A stretch of DNA of 64,000 nt from Azotobacter vinelandii CA. GTDB lineage: Bacteria > Pseudomonadota > Gammaproteobacteria > Pseudomonadales > Pseudomonadaceae. Both the position numbers and the translations under genes were made by a program. Of this stretch, positions 25,759 through 34,394 are shown one piece after another (within the stretch, counting starts at the first letter, position 1; each line of letters begins with the position of its first letter). The stretch covers positions 5,198,501 through 5,262,500 of the forward strand of contig NC_021149.1 of assembly GCF_000380335.1 (NCBI RefSeq). The letters are read 5' to 3'. Below the pieces are notes generated by a model. The model saw only the letters and a program-made list of their open reading frames with translations, was not told the DNA's origin and searched no databases.

Positions 25759-26643
25759 TCAGAGACGGCCCCGGCTGTTCACATACATGCCGCTGAGGCG
25801 GAACTCGCTGGGGGACAGGGAGAAGGCGTGGCGGAACAGCTTCGAAAAGTAGTTCGGATCGTGGATGCCCACCGACAGTGCAATCGCCTTGACCGACAGG
25901 TCGGTCGCTTCGAGTAGGTGGGCCGCGCGCTTCATGCGTTCATTCAGGACATATTGCGCCGGGGACATGCCCACCGTGCGGGCGAACAGCCGGGAAAAAT
26001 GGGAGCGGCTCAGGCCAGCTAACTGGGCCAGGCTCGCCACATCCAGTTCGTCGTCCTCCGCCTGCGGGGATAGAGTGTCGGGCTCGCAACGCAGGCAGGC
26101 ATGGATGTGATTCTGGATGGAGGCGATCACCCCCGTTCGCGCCGCATCCAAGGCGACATCCTGCACAAGCAGGTCGTCGTGCAACGCCATGAGCGACTCG
26201 TAGGCCAGGGCCGACGCCCGGCCGGCGGTCAGTTCCGGCGAACGGATCAGGGCAGCGACGTTTTCGGCCAGGCATTCGATGGTCTTGTCGCTCAGGCGCA
26301 ACACCGGACCGCGCTCGTCCAGCAAGGCCCGCTGCAGGCGGAGGGCTTCCTTGCCGTACATGGCGATCCAGAAGAATTCCCAGGAACCCCCTGTCTCCAG
26401 CCAGTAACAATGGTCGTGCGGGACCAGCACCAGCATGGTGTCGCCGGCGCGCAGTCGATGGTGACGCCCCTCGAAGCGCAGGTCGCCCTCCCCCGCGAGG
26501 GTGTGCTGCACGATGGCGAAAGGCGTGTTGCCACGTCGACGACCATCCCAGCGGTAGGTGCAGTCCTGTACCCGGTCATAGCCGGCATTGGTCGGCATGG
26601 TGTGCAACTGATGCCTGCCGCGTGGCAGGGATATGACCTTCAT
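25759..26643 (-). CDS. AraC-family regulator of sugar genes
   Basis: Cytoplasmic regulator of 294 aa with an N-terminal cupin-like sensor region (about 1-150, HRLRAGDTMLVLVPHDHCYW) and a C-terminal double helix-turn-helix (about 195-290: VASLAQLAGLSRSHFSRLFA and VKAIALSVGIHDPNYFSKLF). MsmR/RafR/MelR-type regulators of alpha-galactoside genes have this form. The ATG at 26643 is preceded by GAGGGG; a possible start 16 codons upstream lies within the repeated promoter element found at 26668. It is next to the GH36 alpha-galactosidase and is the best candidate to bind the element present at four places in this region. Confidence 0.88.
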   Translation of the reverse strand: MKVISLPRGRHQLHTMPTNAGYDRVQDCTYRWDGRRRGNTPFAIVQHTLAGEGDLRFEGRHHRLRAGDTMLVLVPHDHCYWLETGGSWEFFWIAMYGKEALRLQRALLDERGPVLRLSDKTIECLAENVAALIRSPELTAGRASALAYESLMALHDDLLVQDVALDAARTGVIASIQNHIHACLRCEPDTLSPQAEDDELDVASLAQLAGLSRSHFSRLFARTVGMSPAQYVLNERMKRAAHLLEATDLSVKAIALSVGIHDPNYFSKLFRHAFSLSPSEFRLSGMYVNSRGRL

Positions 26644-26667
26644 GGCCGGCCCCCTCGCCCGCATATC

Positions 26668-26714
26668 GCAGAGCACAGAATTACCCGTCATGGCATGAAT
26701 CTCTTTTTATTCGA
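26668..26714 (+). promoter_or_regulatory. Repeated promoter element, copy A
   Basis: GCAGAGCACAGAATTACC followed by CGTCATGGCATGAATCTCT, almost identical to copy B at 29544. It begins 25 nt upstream of the AraC ATG. The nearest -10-like hexamer rightward, TATAGG at 26733, is 65 nt from the start rather than 62, so this copy may serve autoregulation or be a relic. The remaining bases to 26972 hold nothing else recognisable. Confidence 0.6.
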
Positions 26715-26972
26715 CTTGTCGAGATGCGCCTCTATAGGATCTGTTGACGTAACTCCAGAACCCTTCGTTTCCGTTGATAACGTTCGCGAGAAGCAACACT
26801 GGCGTGGCCACGGAAAGCTTGCCGGTACCAGGGAACGCCCAGGATGAACCAATTCCAGCAAAGGGTATCTGCTGCCTCCGGCAACCGGAGCGAATCCCGG
26901 AACGCAGGGTGCGCAACCGATCAGAGCGGCTGTCGGCTGCGCATCGTCATGTTCCGACCCGAGACCGAAGCC

Positions 26973-29174
26973 TTATACGGCCTGCAACTCCACGACCAGG
27001 GCGGACAATGGCGGCATGAAAGGCGGGAAAACTCCGACATCCATCAATGTCGCTCCGCTGACCGGGACTTTTCCGGAAAATACCGCTTTTTGCGCCTCGG
27101 ACGGCCGGTACCCTGGCAGGTTTTGCGGCTCAGGGAGTGTGATGCGATAGGTTTTCGCGGGGTCGAGACCGCTCAGCCTGATGGGCGAAGGCCTGCGGGC
27201 GGAAACCCAGTCGCGCTGGGCTACCAGGAAGACCCCCGACCGTGCATCGTCGGAGACGACCCCGCGCACGACCCGTGCCGGGTCCGCCGTGCAGAACTGT
27301 GCCAGCCCGTGATGGAGCAGGCCGCGCAGCCGCTTGTGGAGCGCGATCCACGCCTTGAGCCGCGTGGACTCCTCGGCGGACAGGTGCGTCGGATCCAGTT
27401 CCACCCCCAGATGCCCGAAAATCGCCACGCACGCCCGGAAATCCAGCGTCGTCGTCCGACCGGTTATCCCATTCGGAACCTCCGAGATATGGCAGCCCGT
27501 CACCTCCGGCGGCAGGAAATGCCATGCCGCGCCCTGGATCGCGAGACGCTCCAGCGCATCGGTGTCGTCCGAAGTCCAGACGCGTTGCGTATGTGCCAGC
27601 GCGCCCCAGTCAGCCCGGCCGCCGCCGGATGCGCAGCTTTCGATCTCCAGGCCGGGATGCGCCTTGTGCAGCCGCTCCCACAGCGCATAGAGCGCCAGGA
27701 CCTGGCGGCGGTAGGCCGCGCGACCTTGCGCATCGGATGCCTCGACCAGATCGCGATTGAAATCCCACTTGATGTAATCGATCCGCACGCTGGCGACCTG
27801 CTCGGAGATCACTTCGAACAGGTAATTCGAGACCTCGGGCCGCGAAATATCCAGCACCAACTGGTTGCGGGACGTCCACAAAGGGTAGCCGCGCGTCTGC
27901 AGCACCCAGTCCGGATGCGCGCGATACAGGTCGCTGTCCGGATTGACCATCTCCGGCTCGTACCAGAGCCCGAACTCCATGCCGTGCCCGTGAATCCTGT
28001 CGGACAGGGGACGCAGACCATTCGGAAAAACCGAAGCGGCGGAGAACCAGTCGCCAAGCCCGGCATCGCAATCGCGTCGTGCCCCGAACCAGCCGTCATC
28101 CAGTACGAACCGTTCGATGCCGAGTGCGGCCGCCGCGTCCACCTGGCGCATCAGTTGATCCTCATGCAGGTCGAACCCGCTCCCCTCCCAGGAGTTCAAA
28201 AGGACCGGGCGCGGTTTCATCTTGCCGCCCGGCCAGTGCAGAAGGTGGCGACGCGCATGGGCCTGGAAGGCTCGGGCACACCCGGAAAACCCGGCGGACG
28301 AATAGGTGGCATAGGCAACCGGTGTAACCAGCTCGGCGCCAGGCGCGAGATCGCCCTCACCCGAATAGAGATATTCGCCGCATGACAAACGGATGCGTCC
28401 GTCCTCCATCCGCTCCACGCAAAGACGATGACCGCCGCTCCAGCCAAGCTGTGCGGCCCAGGCTTCGCCCTCGTTCTCCGAGGTGCTGGCCGGCGAGAGC
28501 AGCATGCCGGGGAAGTGATCGTGCGCACGGTTGCGGCGGCTCTCCACCACGATCCCGCCACGGGTCAGGTTCATCGGCTCGATGCCGAATTCATTCCCCC
28601 ATTCGCCGGACAGCACATGCGCGGTATCGACCGACTCGGGCAACAGATAGGTCCCCGAGACAAGCCGCTCGACCCGCAGGCTCTGCGTGCCGGTATTGGT
28701 CAGCCGCGCCTGGCTGGTCAGCACGTCATCGGGTCCGAGTTCCAGACTCAGCACTATCGCAAGCCCGGATACGGTGTCCTTCCCCCGTACCACGAGCCGC
28801 CGGCCCTCCTGTGCGACCTGCTCGGTCTCGAAATTCGCAGTCCAGCCGCTTCCATCGGGACGCGCCGCGATCAGGCCGGGCATATCGAAATTCCAGCAGC
28901 CGATCGTATCGAGCAGCGTGATCAGCGGGCGCCACTGGTCCGGCCCGTTATTGGGGCTGTCCGGGGCACGCACGGCGAAGATCTCGGCTTCCGAGATTTC
29001 CTGCGGCAGGCGCCGCCCCCAATACGCGATTTCCGGCAACCCCGCCCGGCGACGGATCAGCAATAAGGTAGCGTTCGTACCATCCAGCCGGATCAATGTT
29101 TCAGGATGGCCGCCCCCTTGGCCGGCCGTTTCGATTTCCGGAATGCATGGAGAAGTGATAGGTGCTTGGGTCAT
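26973..29174 (-). CDS. GH36 alpha-galactosidase
   Basis: Enzyme of 733 aa hydrolysing terminal alpha-1,6-galactosyl residues (melibiose, raffinose, stachyose). It has the GH36 N-terminal beta-supersandwich, a TIM barrel and a C-terminal beta domain. Visible are WFGARRD after LDDGW, the nucleophile Asp in IDYIKWDFNRDL near 485, the CASGGGRADWG segment and the acid/base Asp in WTSDDTDALERL near 555. There is no signal peptide, so it acts in the cytoplasm. The ATG at 29174 is preceded by AGGA; an ATG five codons upstream is possible. It is transcribed away from melA; the shared upstream region carries an IclR-type operator. Confidence 0.94.
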   Translation of the reverse strand: MTQAPITSPCIPEIETAGQGGGHPETLIRLDGTNATLLLIRRRAGLPEIAYWGRRLPQEISEAEIFAVRAPDSPNNGPDQWRPLITLLDTIGCWNFDMPGLIAARPDGSGWTANFETEQVAQEGRRLVVRGKDTVSGLAIVLSLELGPDDVLTSQARLTNTGTQSLRVERLVSGTYLLPESVDTAHVLSGEWGNEFGIEPMNLTRGGIVVESRRNRAHDHFPGMLLSPASTSENEGEAWAAQLGWSGGHRLCVERMEDGRIRLSCGEYLYSGEGDLAPGAELVTPVAYATYSSAGFSGCARAFQAHARRHLLHWPGGKMKPRPVLLNSWEGSGFDLHEDQLMRQVDAAAALGIERFVLDDGWFGARRDCDAGLGDWFSAASVFPNGLRPLSDRIHGHGMEFGLWYEPEMVNPDSDLYRAHPDWVLQTRGYPLWTSRNQLVLDISRPEVSNYLFEVISEQVASVRIDYIKWDFNRDLVEASDAQGRAAYRRQVLALYALWERLHKAHPGLEIESCASGGGRADWGALAHTQRVWTSDDTDALERLAIQGAAWHFLPPEVTGCHISEVPNGITGRTTTLDFRACVAIFGHLGVELDPTHLSAEESTRLKAWIALHKRLRGLLHHGLAQFCTADPARVVRGVVSDDARSGVFLVAQRDWVSARRPSPIRLSGLDPAKTYRITLPEPQNLPGYRPSEAQKAVFSGKVPVSGATLMDVGVFPPFMPPLSALVVELQAV

Positions 29175-29342
29175 AGGCTGTCCTGTCATTTTTGTCGATT
29201 GTTCGGCCGAAGAATTGCCCACCCGCGAGAAGGGCTGGAAGCGATCCGGTGGATACTGTCCGGGCCTTCCCGAGTGGCGTGGATTCTGGCTTCTCCAAAC
29301 ATCCCAAAGCTCCATGAACAGGGCCTGGCGAGAAGTCATGAT
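29175..29342. other. Leader of the GH36 gene
   Basis: Presumed 5' leader and promoter zone of the GH36 gene. No clear -10/-35 pair was recognised and no other feature is seen. Confidence 0.3.
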
Positions 29343-29463
29343 CAGTTCGTGGGGGCACCGGCACGCTGTCCTGTCGCCGCTCGGCACAGCGGCGGAGGCC
29401 CCGCCGGGACCAGAGCACCGCGACGATGGCGCCGCCGGCGTCGTACCCGCCGTGGAAAGACAC
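29343..29463 (-). pseudogene. Remnant of the galactonate IclR regulator gene
   Basis: CAGTTCGTGGG at 29343 matches the codons for the regulator's C-terminal SHELGW (20642-20652). GCGACGATGGCGCCGCCGGC near 29420 matches the codons for DAGGAIVAA (near 20745). CACTAAACCGGATT after it matches the non-coding sequence just upstream of the regulator at 21429-21442. These parts are in the same order with most of the gene deleted between them, so this is a collapsed copy of the regulator gene with its upstream operator kept. Confidence 0.72.
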
Positions 29464-29482
29464 TAAACCGGATTCCCAACCG

Positions 29483-29516
29483 TTTCAATATATGAAACAA
29501 AATCCCATATATCGGG
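29483..29516. promoter_or_regulatory. IclR-type operator 3
   Basis: CAATATATG-N11-CATATATCG, with the same AAATCC before the second arm as sites 1 and 2. It lies between the divergent GH36 and GH4 alpha-galactosidase genes. Confidence 0.65.
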
Positions 29517-29543
29517 ATATTCAGGGTTTCCTGTCCGAACAAT

Positions 29544-29611
29544 GCAGAGCACAGAATTACCCGTCATGGCATGAATCTCTTCTATTCGGGGGGTGAACCG
29601 ACTCCTACCAT
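29544..29611 (+). promoter_or_regulatory. Repeated promoter element, copy B, with -10 for melA
   Basis: GCAGAGCACAGAATTACC, then CGTCATGGCATGAATCTCT. TACCAT at 29606-29611 begins exactly 62 nt after the start of the element, as in copies C and D. There is no good -35 at the right spacing, as expected for an activator-dependent promoter. The melA start is 81 nt past the -10. Confidence 0.65.
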
Positions 29612-29691
29612 GGAATTCCAGCGGTTCTTGCCAAGACGTTCTTGCCCCGAACCGATAGTGCTCATTACAAGTAAAACAAGAGGAGAAGCAG

Positions 29692-31017
29692 ATGACGCTC
29701 AAAGCCACCAAGATCGCCCTGATCGGCGCCGGCTCGACGGTATTCATGAAGAACCTGCTGGGCGACCTGCTGCAGGTCGAGCTGCTGCGCAACGCCCACA
29801 TCGCACTGATGGACATAGACCCGCACCGCCTGGAAACCTCGCAACTGGTGGCCGGCAAGATCGCCGAGGCGCTCGGCGCCTCGCCCACCTTCGAGGCCAC
29901 CACCGACCGGCGGCGCGCCCTGGACGGCGCCGACTACGTGATCACCATGATCCAGGTGGCCGGCTACAAGCCCGGCACCGTCACCGACTTCGAGGTGCCG
30001 AAGCGCCACGGCCTGCGCCAGACCATCGGCGATACCCTGGGCATCGGCGGCATCATGCGCGGCCTGCGTACCGCGCCGGTGCTGGTGGACATCGCCAGGG
30101 ACATGCGCGAACTCTGCCCGAATGCGCTGATGCTGCAATACGTCAATCCGATGGCTATCAATTGCCTGGCGCTGAATCGTTTCACTCCGGAAGTTCGCAC
30201 CGTCGGACTCTGCCATTCCGTGCAGGGCACCGCCAAGGAACTGGCCGAGGACATCGGCGTACCCATCGAGGAAATCCGCTACCGCTGCGCGGGCATCAAC
30301 CACATGGCCTTCTACCTGTCCTTCGAGCGCCTGCTGCCGGACGGTCGCACCGAGGACCTCTACCCGCGCATCCGCTCGGTGCTCGAGACCGGCAAGGTGC
30401 CCGACTGGAACCGGGTCCGCTACGAAGTGTTCAGGCACTTCGGCCATTTCGTCACCGAATCCTCCGAGCACTTCGCCGAATACGTGCCCTGGTTCATCAA
30501 GCGCCATCGCCCCGACCTGATCGAGCAGTTCAATATCCCGCTCGACGAATACATCCGCCGCTGCGAGGTGCAGATCGGCGACTGGGCCCAGCAGGAAAAA
30601 GCCCTGCTGGCCGGCGAAGGCCTCAAGGTCTGCCGCAGCCACGAATACGCCTCGCAGATCATCGAAGCCGAACTGACCGGAAGGCCCACCCTGATCAACG
30701 GCAACGTCATGAATACCGGGCTGATCGCCAACCTGCCGGAAAGCGCCTGCGTCGAGGTGCCCTGCGTGGTCGACCACAACGGCATCCAGCCGACCCGCAT
30801 CGGCGACCTGCCAGTCGGCCTCGCCGCCCTGATGCAGACCAACATCAACGTGCAGACCCTGACCGTGGAGGCCCTGGCCAGCGGCCGCCGCGAGCACGTC
30901 AAGCAGGCGGCGATGCTCGACCCGCACACCGCCGCCGAACTCAGCCTCGACGAGATAGACCGCCTGGTCGACGAACTGATCCGGGCCCACGAAGGCTGGC
31001 TGCCGCACTTGAGCTAA
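29692..31017 (+). CDS. melA: GH4 alpha-galactosidase (melibiase)
   Basis: Cytoplasmic NAD+- and Mn2+-dependent glycosidase of 441 aa, hydrolysing melibiose by an oxidation-elimination mechanism. The N-terminal Rossmann motif is IALIGAGSTVF; the metal-binding GLCHSVQGT near 172-180 (Cys, His) and CAGINHMAFY near 200 (Asn-His) are intact. Length and sequence type match MelA. GAGGAG stands 6 nt before the ATG. It begins a co-directional series with the symporter, galactose dehydrogenase-like, lactonase, epimerase and GH13 genes. A second, unrelated alpha-galactosidase (GH36) is divergent. Confidence 0.95.
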   Translation: MTLKATKIALIGAGSTVFMKNLLGDLLQVELLRNAHIALMDIDPHRLETSQLVAGKIAEALGASPTFEATTDRRRALDGADYVITMIQVAGYKPGTVTDFEVPKRHGLRQTIGDTLGIGGIMRGLRTAPVLVDIARDMRELCPNALMLQYVNPMAINCLALNRFTPEVRTVGLCHSVQGTAKELAEDIGVPIEEIRYRCAGINHMAFYLSFERLLPDGRTEDLYPRIRSVLETGKVPDWNRVRYEVFRHFGHFVTESSEHFAEYVPWFIKRHRPDLIEQFNIPLDEYIRRCEVQIGDWAQQEKALLAGEGLKVCRSHEYASQIIEAELTGRPTLINGNVMNTGLIANLPESACVEVPCVVDHNGIQPTRIGDLPVGLAALMQTNINVQTLTVEALASGRREHVKQAAMLDPHTAAELSLDEIDRLVDELIRAHEGWLPHLS

Positions 31018-31306
31018 CCGACTGCCCGGAGAGGAGATTCACGACGGGGCGGTGAATGATGTCCGACCGGAAAACCGAACGGCCGAGAGATTCACCTACC
31101 CCCCTCCGATCCGCATTCCTGACAGAACGAAACCTTATCTCGAGGATTGGTTTTTCAACGAGACAAAAGCGGACCTGACCGCCCTCGGACCTCATGCTCG
31201 CGTGGCGCCCTGAAAACAGCAGCGCTGCCAGTCGGACGGATGCCGACGGTCGGTCAGGTCAGAACAAGAAATTTCCCGATAAAAACAACGAGTCCGGGGT
31301 ATACCA
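31018..31306. other. Gap between melA and the symporter
   Basis: 289 bp with no gene. GACCTGACCG near 31175 is repeated in inverted form as CGGTCAGGTC near 31252-31261. No repeated promoter element is present, so the symporter may depend on read-through from melA. Confidence 0.35.
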
Positions 31307-32620
31307 ATGAACTTGACGCTCGATACTACAGTGGGTCGTGCCCTTCCCTATTTCAAATACGGCATGATCTTTTTCCTCTATTACTTCATCGCCGGTGGAA
31401 CGGTCCCCTTCCTGGTGATCTGGCTGGGCGACGCGGCCAAGCTGGATGCCGGCGCCATCGGTCTGCTGTTCGGCTGCAAGGCGATCATCGCCATGCTGCT
31501 TCAGCCGCTGTTCGGCGTGCTGACCGACCGTCTGGACAATCGCAAGCATCTGATCTGGTGCATCGTCGCTCTGCTGGCCCTGCTGGCCCCCTACATGCAG
31601 TGGGTGTTCATGCCATTGCTGACAGAAAACCTGCTGGTGGGCGTTCTGGCCGGCGGTCTCTATCTGGGCATCATCTTCGCCGCCGGCGCCGGGACACTGG
31701 AGACCTATCTCGAGAAGGCCTGCCGAGCCGGTGATATCACCTATGGCCGGGTACGCATGTTCGGCGCCATCGGCTACGGCAGCTCCGCGGCCCTCTCGGG
31801 AATGCTGGTCAGCGAGAATCCCGAAACGATTTTCTGGATCGGCTCGGGCTGCGCCCTGGTGCTGGCCCTGCTGTTCTGGAGAGTCCAGCCGGGCTCGACC
31901 ATCGCCCAGACCGATGACCTGCAGGAAAAGCCGGCGCCCGTTTCCTATGCGGCGGTCAAGGATCTGGTGTCCGATCGACGCTTCTGGTCCCTGGTGCTGT
32001 ATGTCGTGGGCGTCGCCTGTCTCTACGACGTGTTCGACCAGCAATTCGCGAACTTCTTCCGTGGCTTCTTCGCCTCGCCGCAGCAGGGCACCCAGGTGTT
32101 CGGCTTCGTGACCACGCTGACCGAAGCCGGGGTCGCACTCATGATGTTCTGCATCCCCTGGGTGTTGACCCGCATCGGTGGAAAGAATGCCTTGATCGTC
32201 GCCGGAGTCGTGATGGCGGTGCGCATCATCGGTTCCGCCTTCGCGTCGAGTCCCGCCGAAGTGGTTGCCCTGAAGATGCTGCATGCCCTGGAAGTGCCGC
32301 TGATCTTCGTCGGCATGTTCAAGTACATCGAGGACGTCTTCGACACCCGACTGTCCGCAACCATCTACATGATGGGCTTCATCTTCGCCAAGGGCATCGG
32401 CGTCAGCCTCATTTCTCCCCTGGCCGGGCATGTATACGGGGCCTTCGGCTTCCGGGAAGGGTATCTGCTCCTGGGCGGCCTGGCCCTGCTGTTCACCCTC
32501 GTTTCGATCTTCACCCTCGATCGGGGCAAGCATAAACGTACCCAGGCGCCGGGCACTCCCGCGAGCGGCCCAGCCCTGATCGACGACCAGGCGCTGTCTC
32601 CATCGCTGGCATCGAAGTAA
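31307..32620 (+). CDS. Oligosaccharide:H+ symporter (LacY/RafB family, MFS)
   Basis: Inner-membrane transporter of 437 aa with 12 hydrophobic segments. It shows the oligosaccharide:H+ symporter pattern: YFKYGMIFFLYYFIAGGTVP at the N-terminus, GVLTDRLDNRKHL in loop 2-3, the sugar-binding Glu region AGTLETYLEKA (LacY Glu126 area) and the Arg in YGRVRMFGAIGYG (Arg144 area). Relatives include LacY, RafB, MelY and CscB. Melibiose or raffinose is the likely substrate, given melA upstream and GH36 nearby. Confidence 0.92.
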   Translation: MNLTLDTTVGRALPYFKYGMIFFLYYFIAGGTVPFLVIWLGDAAKLDAGAIGLLFGCKAIIAMLLQPLFGVLTDRLDNRKHLIWCIVALLALLAPYMQWVFMPLLTENLLVGVLAGGLYLGIIFAAGAGTLETYLEKACRAGDITYGRVRMFGAIGYGSSAALSGMLVSENPETIFWIGSGCALVLALLFWRVQPGSTIAQTDDLQEKPAPVSYAAVKDLVSDRRFWSLVLYVVGVACLYDVFDQQFANFFRGFFASPQQGTQVFGFVTTLTEAGVALMMFCIPWVLTRIGGKNALIVAGVVMAVRIIGSAFASSPAEVVALKMLHALEVPLIFVGMFKYIEDVFDTRLSATIYMMGFIFAKGIGVSLISPLAGHVYGAFGFREGYLLLGGLALLFTLVSIFTLDRGKHKRTQAPGTPASGPALIDDQALSPSLASK

Positions 32621-32731
32621 CGACCACCCAACCGCATGAGACAACCGGCCGGCTCGAAGGGAATATCCACCGGAGCGGCCGGCCAGCTCATGCGCCTTCA
32701 CGAATCACCGGATACACATCGAGAGGCTGAT

Positions 32732-33514
32732 ATGGCATCGAGCAAGGAAATGGGCCCGGAAGCGGTCTACCCGGACCTCAGGGGCAAGACCGTGCTGATC
32801 TCGGGCGGCGGATCGGGCATCGGCGAGGCCATGGTCCGCGCCTTCGCCCGACAGGGCGCCCGGGTCGCCTTCGTCGACATCGCCCGGGAAGCCGGCGAGA
32901 AACTGGAAGCCGAACTGCGCGCCGAGGGGCACGAGGTCGCCTTCCGCTGCTGCGACATCACCCGGGAAAGCGCCTATCGGGAGGCTATCGAGGACCTCGC
33001 CAAGACCCAGGGGCCGATCACCGTCCTGATCAACAATGCCGCCAGCGACACCCGCCACACCCTGGAAGAGGTTGGTTCCGACAGGTTCGATCAACTGATC
33101 GCCGTGAACCTCAAGCACGCCTTCTTCGCCATCCAGGCGGTGGCGCCGATGATGAAGGAAGCCGGCGGCGGCTCGATCGTCAACTTCGGCTCCATCGGCT
33201 GGATGACGGGCTCCAGCGGCTATCCGGTCTACGCGGCCAGCAAGGCGGCCACCCACGGCCTGACCAAGACCCTGGCGCGCGAGCTGGGACCCCACCGCAT
33301 CCGGGTCAATACCCTGGTTCCGGGCTGGGTGATGACCGACAAGCAGCTCGCGCTCTGGGTCGACGACGCGGCCAGGGAACTGATCAGGCGCAGCCAGTGC
33401 CTGCCGGGCAGCCTGGAGCCCGCGCACATCGCCAGCATGGCGCTGTTCCTGGCCTCCGGCGCATCGGCCATGTGTACCGCGCAGAACTTCGTCGTCGATG
33501 GCGGCTGGGTATGA
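32732..33514 (+). CDS. Short-chain dehydrogenase, probable galactose 1-dehydrogenase
   Basis: NAD(P)-dependent oxidoreductase of 260 aa. The cofactor loop SGGGSGIGEA, the NNAAS segment and the catalytic Ser-Tyr-Lys (FGSIGW, YAASK) are present. The next gene is an SMP-30 lactonase coupled to it and then aldose 1-epimerase, so oxidation of beta-D-galactose to D-galactono-1,5-lactone is the likely reaction (inference from context; the family is too broad to fix the substrate). The ATG at 32732 is preceded by GAGAGG; earlier in-frame sequence does not look coding. Confidence 0.87.
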   Translation: MASSKEMGPEAVYPDLRGKTVLISGGGSGIGEAMVRAFARQGARVAFVDIAREAGEKLEAELRAEGHEVAFRCCDITRESAYREAIEDLAKTQGPITVLINNAASDTRHTLEEVGSDRFDQLIAVNLKHAFFAIQAVAPMMKEAGGGSIVNFGSIGWMTGSSGYPVYAASKAATHGLTKTLARELGPHRIRVNTLVPGWVMTDKQLALWVDDAARELIRRSQCLPGSLEPAHIASMALFLASGASAMCTAQNFVVDGGWV

Positions 33515-33525
33515 GGGAGCGCTCC

Positions 33526-34380
33526 ATGACCTGCAAGGTATTCGACGCACGCAGTTGCCTTCTGGGCGAGGGCGCGTTCTGGCATCCCGGACGGAAGCAA
33601 CTGTTCTGGTTCGACATTCTCGGCCGCAAGCTGCTCTCCAGCCATGCGGGCACCCGGCAGGAGTGGAACTTCGACGGCTTCGTGTCCGCCGCCGGATGGC
33701 TGGACGCGAACAGGCTGCTGATCGCCGGCGAGCGGGAACTCTTCGGCTTCGATATCGAGACCGGGCAATGCTGTCCGGTCGTTCCCCTGGAGGCCGACAA
33801 CCCGCTCACCCGCTCGAACGACGGCCGCGCCGACCCCTGGGGCGGGTTCTGGATCGGCACCATGGGCAAACAGGCGCAGTACAAGGCCGGAGCCATCTAC
33901 CGGTATTTCCGCGGCGAACTCCGGCCACTGTTTCCCGGCATGACCATTCCCAACGCCATCTGCTTTTCGCCGGACCGCCGCTATGGGTATTTCGCGGACT
34001 CCGCCGAGAGAATGCTCTGGCGCCAGCGCCTGGCGGAATCCGACGGCTGGCCCGTGGGCGATCCCGAACCCTTCGTCGATTGCCGCGCCCTCGGCTACGA
34101 GCCGGACGGCGCCACCGTCGACAGCCTCGGCCATCTCTGGAACGCCGTCTGGGGCGCGGGACTCATCGCCCGCTATACGCCGGAGGGGGTTCTGGAACGC
34201 ACCCTGCCCTGCCCGGCGAAAAACATGACCTGCGTGGCATTCGGCGGCGAGGCGCTCGCCACCCTGTTCGCGACCTCCGCCCGGCAGGACGCGCCCGACG
34301 CGACATCCGCCCATGCCGGCTCGACCTTCGGCTTCGAGCCCGGAATCCGGGGTCTGCCTGAATACCAAGTCATCCTCTAG
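33526..34380 (+). CDS. SMP-30/gluconolactonase family lactonase, probable galactonolactonase
   Basis: Metal-dependent cytoplasmic hydrolase of 284 aa, six-bladed beta-propeller. The metal-ligand Glu in LLGEGAFWHP, the SNDGRADPWGGFWIGTMG segment, the Asn in TIPNAICFSPD and the Asp in EPDGATVDSLG match the family. It should open the lactone made by the dehydrogenase to galactonate, which the dgo enzymes then use. AGGGAG is 6 nt before the ATG at 33526; an alternative ATG at 33511 overlaps the upstream stop (ATGA). Either way the two genes are coupled. Confidence 0.9.
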   Translation: MTCKVFDARSCLLGEGAFWHPGRKQLFWFDILGRKLLSSHAGTRQEWNFDGFVSAAGWLDANRLLIAGERELFGFDIETGQCCPVVPLEADNPLTRSNDGRADPWGGFWIGTMGKQAQYKAGAIYRYFRGELRPLFPGMTIPNAICFSPDRRYGYFADSAERMLWRQRLAESDGWPVGDPEPFVDCRALGYEPDGATVDSLGHLWNAVWGAGLIARYTPEGVLERTLPCPAKNMTCVAFGGEALATLFATSARQDAPDATSAHAGSTFGFEPGIRGLPEYQVIL

Positions 34381-34394
34381 GTTGGTGAATCCCC

